Positions 16,334 through 25,400 of a stretch of DNA of 38,870 bases are shown in pieces (positions within the stretch are counted from its first letter, which is position 1; each line of letters starts with the position of its first letter). Below the pieces are notes generated by a model. That model ran no database searches and was not told where the DNA came from. It was given only the letters and a program-made list of their open reading frames with translations. The position numbers and the translations under genes are program-made. Source of the DNA: Candidatus Chloroploca asiatica (GTDB lineage Bacteria; Chloroflexota; Chloroflexia; Chloroflexales; Chloroflexaceae); NCBI RefSeq assembly GCF_002532075.1, contig NZ_LYXE01000119.1, positions 1-38,870 of the forward strand, written 5' to 3'.

Positions 16334-16964
16334 CAGGCTCTGCGCACAGGATGATGCGCTGTATGTGTGCCAGAGCGCAAGAAAAGGAAAGTCCTATGCA
16401 AAATCTTGTTACATCGCTCCGCTGCAGCAACTGCGGCACGCCGCTGGAACTGCCTGCCAAGGGTGTATTTGGCGTTAACTGCCCGGTCTGCCAACTCCTC
16501 AACACCTTCGGTGTGCTCCTCCCCGATTCCGACCTTACCGCCGAGACGTTTGAGGCACAGCTTGGCAATCTGGTCGCCCAGGCCCGCACAAGCGGCATCC
16601 CGCTCGATGTCATTGTTCACACCCTGCGCGACGAGCTAGAGTTCTCAGCTGAACTGGCGAGCCGTGGGCGGGATTTGTATGTGCAGATCATCGATCTTGG
16701 CCCCAGCATAAGCCAACCCCTGCGTCGATCCCAGCGTGACGATAGCGCCATGCTGCGCGGCCGCAGCGTCGGAGGCTAGGGGCATGCAAAGAAGGCGGTT
16801 TTTTTGGCGCAAAGGCGCAAAGGTTTTCGTGTAGGTGCGCTCATCCTGCGCGGCTTGGCGTGCGCTTCTTTGAACAGTATTGAGGGTAGGGGCGCAGGCC
16901 CCAGACATACTTATTTTGGGCGTGGCCGACATGGCCAGGCAAGCTGGCAAAGTCGGCCATTAGG
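16334..16964. repeat. ~640-bp segmental duplication, copy 1
   Basis: This segment is closely similar to 18738-19380. It covers the upstream region, a whole zinc-ribbon gene, the GCGCAAAGG dispersed motif (16806-16823), a GGGGCGCAGGCCCC hairpin, and a long imperfect hairpin (16925-16959). The two copies flank the FAD/Rieske gene in direct orientation. Confidence 0.85.
16396..16779 (+). CDS. LSD1-like zinc-ribbon protein, paralogue 1
   Basis: The 127-residue protein has an N-terminal CSNCGTPLELPAKG...CPVC cluster, a four-cysteine ribbon resembling the LSD1-type zinc finger. A helical middle follows (AETFEAQLGNLVAQARTSG), then a C-terminal tail with LYVQIIDLG and basic Arg-Arg-Ser repeats. AAAGGAAA before the ATG at 16396 decides the start. 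It is about 90% identical to the gene at 18807. No function is known; metal binding and a protein-protein role are inferred. Confidence 0.7.
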   Translation: MQNLVTSLRCSNCGTPLELPAKGVFGVNCPVCQLLNTFGVLLPDSDLTAETFEAQLGNLVAQARTSGIPLDVIVHTLRDELEFSAELASRGRDLYVQIIDLGPSISQPLRRSQRDDSAMLRGRSVGG

Positions 16965-16990
16965 GATGGCGAGAATCTCAGGAGAACCGA

Positions 16991-18514
16991 ATGCAGAGAC
17001 AGATCATCCAGACCACCTCAATCTGGCACGACGGCTTCAATCTTCCCACGTATAGCCCGCTGACCACGGATCTGCGCATCGCAGTTGCAGTCGTGGGCGC
17101 AGGGATCGCGGGCCTCTCGACCGCCTATCAACTCGCCAAGCGTGGCATCCAGGTTGCGGTTTTCGACGACGGGCCGATCGGTGGTGGCGATACCGGCAAT
17201 ACCACCGCCCATCTGACTGGTATGCTCGACAAGGGCTACGCCGAGACCGAATATCTGCGCGGTACCGATGGCGCGCGCCTGACCGCTGAGAGCCATCTTG
17301 CCGCAATCGACATGATCGAGCGCATCGTCCGCGACGAGGCAATCGCCTGCGACTTTGCCCGCATGGATGGCTACCTCTTCCTCGCCCCAGGCGGCGAGTT
17401 GCGCACCCTCACTGAGGAGCGCGACGCCGCCCAACGCGCTGGGCTCAACGATGTCGCGCTCCTCAGTGAAGGGGTCACGCTTGGCAACGTGCGCCTCAGC
17501 CCGGCCCTGCGCTTTCCGCACCAGGCCCACTTTCACCCACTGAAGTATCTCGCCGGGCTCTGCCACGGGATCGAGCGTATGGGCGGCCAGATCTTCTGCG
17601 GCACGCACATCACGCGCGTGAACGCCGAGGCGATCGTCACACTCGAGACCACTGACGGCCCGGTGATCCGCGCCGACTCGGTGGTGCTGGCGACCCATAT
17701 GCCGATCGACGACACGCTCGGCTACTCGTTGCGGATCTTCCCCGCGCTCACCTATGTGATCGGCCTCCACCTCCCCACCGGCAGCCTGCCAAACTTTCTG
17801 GCCTTTGACACGGCCGACCCCTATCACTACGTCCGCATCCAGGCCGCAGAAGATCACGACGTGCTGATCGTCGGCGGTGAGGATCATAAGACGGGCCAGG
17901 CCGATGATATGGATGCGCGCTATCAGCGCCTCGCACAGTGGGCCCGCACGCAATTTCCGCTGGCCGGTGAAGTGCTCTACCGCTGGTCGGGTCAGGTGGC
18001 GAACTCCTTCGACGGCCTGGCGCTGATGGGGCCTGATCTGGTCTCGCCGCACGTCTACGTGATCACCGGGCAGACCGGCATCGGCATGACCCACAGCACC
18101 ATCGGTGCCATGATCATCGCCGACCAGATTGTCGGAATTCCCAATCCATGGGCGGAGCTCTACGCACCGGGGCGGGCGACGGGGCATGGACTCGGCGAGG
18201 TCGTAAGCGAGGGGCTGAATGTGCTGTCGCAGTATACCGATCTGCTCAAGGGCGGTGATGTCGCCTCCGCGACCGAGATCCCTGCCGGGAGCGGGGCCGT
18301 AGTCGGCTGGGGGCCGATGAAGGTCGCCACCTACCGCGATGACCAGGGGAGGCTCCACCACTGCTCGGCGCTCTGCACTCACCTTGGCTGCATCGTGGCG
18401 TGGAACGACTCCGCGAAGACCTGGGACTGTCCGTGCCATGGCTCACGCTTCGATAGCTATGGCACGGTGATCAACGGCCCCGCTCCCAGCGATCTTCTCC
18501 CAGCTGAGGAGTGA
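16991..18514 (+). CDS. FAD-dependent oxidoreductase with C-terminal Rieske domain
   Basis: The 507-residue protein joins a DAO-type flavoprotein domain, with the dinucleotide motif VVGAGIAGLSTA (about 35-46) and GQTGIGMTHSTIGA near the FAD-binding end, to a C-terminal Rieske [2Fe-2S] domain. The cluster ligands are visible as CTHLGC and CPCHGS. Such fusions are found in bacteria and would oxidise an amine- or hydroxy-acid-like substrate while passing electrons through the cluster; the substrate is not known. AGGAGA lies just before the ATG at 16991. It sits between the two copies of the duplicated zinc-ribbon segment, so the cassette may be mobile or amplifiable. Confidence 0.85.
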   Translation: MQRQIIQTTSIWHDGFNLPTYSPLTTDLRIAVAVVGAGIAGLSTAYQLAKRGIQVAVFDDGPIGGGDTGNTTAHLTGMLDKGYAETEYLRGTDGARLTAESHLAAIDMIERIVRDEAIACDFARMDGYLFLAPGGELRTLTEERDAAQRAGLNDVALLSEGVTLGNVRLSPALRFPHQAHFHPLKYLAGLCHGIERMGGQIFCGTHITRVNAEAIVTLETTDGPVIRADSVVLATHMPIDDTLGYSLRIFPALTYVIGLHLPTGSLPNFLAFDTADPYHYVRIQAAEDHDVLIVGGEDHKTGQADDMDARYQRLAQWARTQFPLAGEVLYRWSGQVANSFDGLALMGPDLVSPHVYVITGQTGIGMTHSTIGAMIIADQIVGIPNPWAELYAPGRATGHGLGEVVSEGLNVLSQYTDLLKGGDVASATEIPAGSGAVVGWGPMKVATYRDDQGRLHHCSALCTHLGCIVAWNDSAKTWDCPCHGSRFDSYGTVINGPAPSDLLPAEE

Positions 18515-18545
18515 GCATTAGGCTCATTGGTGGGAAGCTCCGTGT

Positions 18546-18628
18546 GGAATACCTGACAGTGTCAGGTATTCCAGCAACCAAGAGGGGCTGAAAGCCCGCT
18601 TTCTACGCTGTCACATCTTTGCTATGAT
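18546..18628 (+). promoter_or_regulatory. Shared operator-promoter module, copy C
   Basis: Positions 18546-18572 form an almost perfect 27-bp palindrome (13-bp arms, centre 18559) of the same family as copies A and B. TATGAT (18623-18628) lies 64 bp downstream of the centre. A small GGGCTGAAAGCCC hairpin is in between. The likely target is the zinc-ribbon gene at 18807 and possibly the glucan synthase beyond it. Confidence 0.45.
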
Positions 18629-18737
18629 ATTCAGAGATGGAAGAGCAGACTGATCGGCCCCTATTCACCCCCACGCAGTCCTGTTGTTGCAATAATCAGC
18701 TCCTCCCCGGTTCTGTCGCGTCGACAAGGCTGGCCAG

Positions 18738-19380
18738 CAGGCTCTGGGCACAGGGTGATGCGCTGTCCGTGTGCCAGAGCGCAAGAAAAGAAGAAAGGAA
18801 AGCCCTATGGAGAATCTTGGATCGCTCCACTGCAGCAACTGCGGCACGCCGCTGGAGCTGCCTGCCAAGGGTGTATTTGGCGTTAACTGCCCGGTCTGCC
18901 AACTCCTCAACACCTTTGGTGTGCTCCTCCCCGATTCCGATCTTACCACCGAGACGTTTGAGTCGCAGCTTGGCGATCTGGTCGCCCAGGCCCGCGCAAG
19001 CGGCATCCCGCTCGATGTCATTGTTCACACCCTGCGCGACGAGCTAGAGTTCTCAGCTGAACTGGCGAGCGGTGGGCGGGATTTGTATGTGCAGATCATC
19101 GATCTTGGCCCCAGCACAAGCCAACCCCTGCGCCGATCCCAGCGTGACGAGAGCGCGATGCTGCGTGGCCGCAGCGTCGGAGGCTAGGGGCGTGCAAAGA
19201 AGGTGGTTCTTTTGACGCAAAGGCGCAAAGGCGCAAAGGTTTTCGTGGAGGTGCGCGTATCCTGCGCGGCTTGGCGTGCGCTTCTTTGAACGGTATTGAG
19301 GGTAGGGGCGCAGGCCCCAGACATACTTATTTTGGGCGTGGCCGACTTTGCCAGACAAGCTGGCAAGGTCGGCCATTAGG
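18738..19380. repeat. ~640-bp segmental duplication, copy 2
   Basis: This is the direct repeat of 16334-16964. It includes three GCGCAAAGG-type units (19214-19239), one more than copy 1, and a 15-bp near-perfect hairpin (19340-19354 with 19360-19374). The duplication ends 37 bp before the glucan synthase start. Confidence 0.85.
18807..19187 (+). CDS. LSD1-like zinc-ribbon protein, paralogue 2
   Basis: The 126-residue near-copy of the protein at 16396 has the same CSNCGTPLELPAKG...CPVC ribbon. Differences are scattered substitutions (for example ENLGSLH for QNLVTSLR, ASGG for ASRG), and the frame is intact. GAAAGGAAA precedes the ATG. Conservation of both frames suggests that both copies are still under selection. 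It is about 230 bp from the glucan synthase. Confidence 0.7.
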   Translation: MENLGSLHCSNCGTPLELPAKGVFGVNCPVCQLLNTFGVLLPDSDLTTETFESQLGDLVAQARASGIPLDVIVHTLRDELEFSAELASGGRDLYVQIIDLGPSTSQPLRRSQRDESAMLRGRSVGG

Positions 19381-19417
19381 TGCGAGATTCTAGAGTGCCA
19401 GCAAGGAGGGTCTCATC

Positions 19418-22400
19418 ATGATTCGCAAGACGTGCGCATCACTCGCGGATGGCGTTCGGTCACTCGGTGCAAGTCTGTTTCCGCGCCCCGCGCCAGGCCC
19501 TCTAGCTGAGCCGACCTTCGCCCCCCTGCTCGGCGACCTGCTGAGCGCCGAGCAACTGGACGTGCTTGCGCTCACTCTCGCCAACGACCAAGCTGATGTT
19601 ACTGTGCTCCCGCGCGGCGGCAACATCCTGCGCAGTGCGCTCGATCATGATGAGCGGCAGATCGCGGAGGCGCATCGGAGCCTCGGCGAGGACATCCGGT
19701 TGAGCGTGCCGATCAGCCCGGCCGCCGAGTGGCTGATCGATAATGCCTATCTTGTCAATGAACAGATCCGCACGATCCGCCACGATCTGCCACAGGGCTA
19801 CTACCGCCAACTGCCGAAGCTACGACGCGGCCCATTCGCCGATCTGCCCCGCGTCTATGGCATTGCGCTAGAGCTGATCGGCCACACCGATGGTCGGGTG
19901 GATGCCGCCGTACTGCTGCGCTTCCTCAGCGCCTACCAGTCAATCACCCCGCTCCAGATCGGTGAGCTATGGGCCGTGGCGATCATGCTGCGGATCGGAT
20001 TGGTCAAGAACCTCAGCCGACTATCGGCCCAGGTACTGCAGGTGCGTGCGCTCCGCCACGAGGCCGACACCTGGGCTGATCAGTTGCTTGGTGCGTCAGA
20101 CGAGACGATGGGCGCGGATGTGCTGCGTGCGCTGACCCACCGTCACCCGGCCCTGCCGATCACCCTCGCCGCCCAGTTGCTGCGCCGCCTGCGTGCCCAC
20201 GAGGGCGAGCACGACATCGGTCGGGTGGTAACCTGGCTCGAGACCCAGCCGGTCACGCCGCACACAACGATCGAATCGCTCATCCATGAGGAGCACCAGC
20301 GCCAGGCTGCGAACCAGGTCTCGGTCGGCAACACCATCAGCAGCATGCGCGCCCTGGGCGCGATCGACTGGCCAGACTGGTTTGCGAAGGTGAGCCAGAT
20401 CGAGCATCTGCTGTGTCGTGACCCGGCGGGGGCCTATGCGCGCAGCACCAGCGCGACCCGCGACCGCTACCGCCACGCGGTCGAGGATCTGGCCCGCGGG
20501 GCGCGCATGAGCGAGGTCGAGGTCGCACGCCGCGCGGTCATCCACGCCGACGCGGCAGTCGGCACCGACGCACGCCAGCGCCACGTCGGCTACTATCTGG
20601 TGGGCGCAGGGCGTCCGACGTTTGCGGCCCAACTTGGCTACCGTCCGTCACCCCTAGAGCGCGCCCGCAATGCGGCGATGGCGCATCCGACGGCGTGCTA
20701 CCTGGGGGCCGTCGGCGCGACCACGGCCGCAATTGTGGCCACCGGGCTGCGACTGGCACGGTGCGGCTATGCCATAGGGGGGAAGCATCGGCAAGGGATG
20801 GGCGCTGGCCAGCACCCATCCCTTGCCGATGCTCCCCCCCTACTATCCATCGCCCTGGCGCTCATTCCGGCCAGTGCTCTGGCGGGCGAACTGGTCAACC
20901 GCGCCGTGACGACGATGTTGCCACCGCGCGTGTTGCCGCGTCTCGATCTGTCGGCGGGCATCCCCGCTGAGTTGACGACCGTGGTGGTGATGCCGACGCT
21001 GCTGCTGACCCCAGACAGTGTGGGCCGCCAACTCGACACCCTGGAGGTAATCGCCCTGGCCAACCAGGATCCGAACCTGCACTTTGCCCTGCTCACCGAC
21101 TTCGCCGACGCGCCCGAGGAGAACATGCCCGAGGACGCCTCGCTGCTCGATGCCGCAGCCGAGCGCATGCGCCAACTCGCCGAGCGCCACGGCGCGGATC
21201 GCTTCCTGCTGCTGCATCGCCACCGTATCTGGAATGAGCGACAGGGCCGCTGGATGGGCTGGGAGCGCAAACGCGGCAAGCTGGAAGAATTTAACAAGCT
21301 GCTGGTCGGCGCGGGCGAAACATCCTATGGCGTGATGGTCGGCGATCAGCGCGTATTGGAGCGTGTGCGCTATGTAATCACCCTTGACGCCGACACACAG
21401 ATGCCGCGTGACGTCGGCCAGGCCCTGATCGGCACGCTGGCCCACCCGCTCAACCAGGCCCGGTTCGATCCGCTGACCGGGCGGGTGGCTGAGGGCTACG
21501 GCATCCTCCAGCCGCGGGTCGGCATCGACCTGCCCAGTGCCACGGCCAGTCGCTTCGCCCGCGTCTTCGCTGGAAATATTGGCGTTGACCCCTATACAAC
21601 CGCCGTCTCGGATGCCTACATGGATCTGTTTGGCGAGGGTATCTTCGCCGGCAAGGGCATCTACGACCCGGCGGTTCTACGCACCGCTCTGCACGGGCGC
21701 TTCCCCGAGAATGCCCTGCTTAGCCACGACCTGATCGAGGGCCTCTACGCTCGCGTCGGGTTGCTCTCTGATGTGGAGGTGGTGGACAGCTATCCGACCA
21801 CCTACGCGGCCTGGGCGGCACGCCAGCACCGCTGGGTACGCGGCGACTGGCAGATCGCGGCCTGGCTGCTGCCTCGCACACCGTCGGCCGAAGGCTGGCG
21901 GGCGAACAGCCTGCCAGTGATCGCGCGCTATAAGATCTTGGACAACCTGCGACGCAGCCTCACCCCAGCCGCAACGGTCGCCCTGCTCGTCGCCGGCTGG
22001 CGCTGGCTGCCCGGCCGCCCGGCGGTCTGGACATGCCTGGCCCTGGCGCCCCTAGCTGCGCCACTGGCGTTCGACCTGCTAGCCGCCGCCCGCGCCGCCG
22101 TGCTGGAACCGGGCAATATGGGTGCGCTGCGGGCCAGAGTGCGCGAGTTGCAACTCAGCGCCCTGCGCTTGGCGCTCAACGTCGCCTTTCTACCCGACCA
22201 GACCTTGCTCAACCTTGATGCGATCGTCCGCACCCTGACGCGCACGCTGATCACACGGCGCAACCTGCTCGAGTGGGAGACCGCCGCGCAGTCGCAGGGC
22301 CGGCTCCAGCGCTCCCATATGCCGGTGCTGCGCCGAGGCGCGCCCATGCTCATCGTCGGCGCGGCCCTGGTGACTGCCCCAGGCCGCCGCCACGCCGAGG

Positions 22401-25400
22401 CCCTCTCTGCGCTGCCGATACTTGCTGACTGGCTCGCTGCGCCAGCCCTCGCCGCCTGGCTCGACCAACCACACATTCATGCGGTACTCCCGATCAGCGC
22501 CGAGGATCGGCTCCTGTTACGGCGGCTGGCCCGCGCCACCTGGGCCTTCTTTGAGCAGTTCGTCCGCGCCGAGGCCAACTTCCTGGCCCCCGATAACTTC
22601 CAGGAGACACCGCGCCCCCTGATCGCCGACCGCACCTCGCCCACAAACATCGGGCTCCAGCTGCTGGCCGACCTGGCCGCCTACGACTTTGGCTATATCG
22701 GCATGCTGGAACTGACCGAGCGCACCGAGCGGGTATTCGCGACACTGGCGCTACTAGAGCGCTGCGAGGGCCACTTGCTGAACTGGTACGACACCCGTAC
22801 ACTGAACCCGCTGCCACCGGCCTACGTCTCAATGGTGGACAGCGGTAATTTCGTGGCGGCCCTGCTCACCCTGCGCCAGGGTTACCTGGCCCTGCGCGAT
22901 ACACCCCTGATCGGCCCGCAAGCCCTCGTCGGGATCGAGGACTCCCTCGCGCTGATGGGACAGAAGCTTGGCGACCATGGGCCAGCGCGCAAGACGGTTG
23001 CCGCCCTATCCGAGCTACTCCGCGATACGCCTACTACAGTGGGCAACTACCGCGATCTGCTCGGTGAGGTTCTGGAGTGGGCAGAGGATCTAGACACCGT
23101 CGGGCCGGTCGCCGTGTGGGGTGCGCGCATTGGAAGCCAGGCACGTAGCCTGCTGGAAGATGTTGACAGCCTCGTGCCCGCATTGGATCACCGTGAGCGT
23201 CCGCCGACCCTCGGCGAACTGGCTGATAGCGGCGTCCCCACTGCTGCCGCCCTGCTTGCCCGCCACGCCTGGGTCGCCCGCGCCTGCGCCGATCAAGTTG
23301 AGGCGATGCAGTTCGACTTCCTCTATGACAGCCAGCGCCACCTGTTCTCGATCGGCTATCGCGTCTTTGAGGGCCAGCGCGACAGCTCCTTCTATGACCT
23401 GCTGGCCTCCGAGGCTCGCCTGGGCAGCTTTCTGGCCATCGCCAGAGGTGAGGTACCGCAAGAGCACTGGTTCCGCATGGGGCGTGGCCTAACGGCGGTG
23501 GGCTTGGGCGCTGCGCTGCTCTCGTGGAGCGGTACGATGTTTGAGTACCTGATGCCGCTGCTGCTGATGCGCCGCTACCCCGAAACGTTGCTCGACGCCA
23601 CCTACACCGCCGCCGTCGCCCGCCAGATCGCGTATGGCAAAGAGCGTGGCGTGCCATGGGGCATCTCGGAGTCGGCCTACAATGCGCGCGACCTGGCGAT
23701 GAACTATCAGTACCACGCCTTCGGTGTGCCTGGCCTGGGGCTAAAGAGCGGTCTCGACGACGATCTCGTGATCGCACCCTACGCGACGATGCTGGCCCTG
23801 TCGGTGCGCCCGGCCGAGGCCCTGGAGAACCTGCGGGTGTTGGTCGCCGATGGCATGTTTGGCAGCTACGGACTATACGAGGCCGTCGACTACACGCCCA
23901 GCCGCGTGCCGCCCGGCCAGCGCCACGCGATTGTGCGCTCGTTTATGGCCCACCACCAAGGCATGAGCCTGCTCGCCCTGGATAACGTGCTCCACGCCGA
24001 GGTGATGCAGCGGCGCTTCCACGCCGAGCCGCTCGTGCAGTCAGCCGAGACCCTGCTTCAGGAACGCGTGCCCCAGACGCGCCCGGCCCAGACGGCGCGG
24101 ACGGCCGTCCGTGAACCCCAGATCGCCTTTTTCGCCCCGCCAGCACCGCGCCAGTTCAATACGCCCTTCACCAGCATGCCCTACAGCCACCTGCTCTCCA
24201 ACGGTCGCTACCGCCTGATGCTCACCACTGCTGGCGGTGGCAGCAGCAGCTTCGACGACTTGGCGATCACGCGCTGGCGCTCCGACGTGAGTCGCGACGA
24301 CTGGGGCAGTTTCATCTACATCCGCGATGCCCGCAGTGGCACAGTCTGGTCGACAACCTACCAGCCGACCCGTCACAAGTCGCTGAGCTACCAGGTAACC
24401 TACGGCCTGGATCGGGCCGAGTTTCGTCAGCGCGTGGCCGGGATCGACACGCGCATGGAGGTCGTCGTCTCGCCTGAGGAGCATGCCGAGCTTCGTCGGG
24501 TTACGCTCACGAACCTCACAAGTGCGCCACGCGAGCTAGAATTGACGAGCTATAGCGAGGTGGTGCTGGCCCCGCCCGCCGCCGACGAGGCGCACCCCGC
24601 CTTCGCCAACCTCTTCGTCGAGACCGAATTTGTGCCCAAGCACGACGTACTGCTGGCCGTACGTCGGCCGCGTGCGTCCGGTGCCGCTCGCACCTGGGCC
24701 ATCCACAGCGTGAACGTACGCGGCCACGCCCTCGGTGCCACCCAGCACGAGAGCGACCGGGCCGCCTTCGTCGGGCGCGGGCGCGACATGGCCGACCCGC
24801 AGGCGCTCCACGTGCCCCTCGGCGGGCACACCGGCGCCGTCCTTGACCCGGTGCTGAGCCTCCGTCGGCGCGTGCGGATCGCGCCTGGGGCCAGCGCTCA
24901 GATCACCTTCGTCACCGGCGTGGCCGAGGGCAGGATCGAAGCGCTGGCCCTGGCCGCTCGTCTGCGCGACCCAGCGGCTGCCGAGCGCGCCTTCGAACTG
25001 GCCTGGACCCAGAGCCAAGTGGAGTTACACGATCTGAACATCGGTGCCGACCAGGCCCACCGCTTCCAACGCCTCGCCAGCGCCGCGCTCTTCCTCAATG
25101 TACGGCGGCGAGCCTCGCCTGAGACCCTCACAGCGAACACCAGAGGCCAACCCAACTTGTGGGCCTACGGCATCTCCGGCGACTTCCCTCTGGTGCTGGT
25201 GCGCGTCGGTGTAGACGACGAGTTGACCCTGGTGGCAGAACTGCTACGCGCCCACGAGTACTGGCGGCTCAAACGGCTGCAGGTAGATTTGGTCATCCTC
25301 AACGAAGACAGCGGCGGCTACGCCCAGGGGCGCCAGGATCATCTGCTCAGCCTCGTGCGCAGCAGCCGCGCCGGGGCGCTGCTCAACCAGCGTGGTGGCA

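Noticed and set aside
17018-18439. 473-residue minus-strand frame over the FAD/Rieske gene
   Set aside because: The plus strand has clear FAD and Rieske motifs. The opposite frame has no family features.
18637-19047. 136-residue frame beginning close to the copy C start point
   Set aside because: It reads the zinc-ribbon gene in a shifted frame and loses similarity to paralogue 1. It has no ribosome site.
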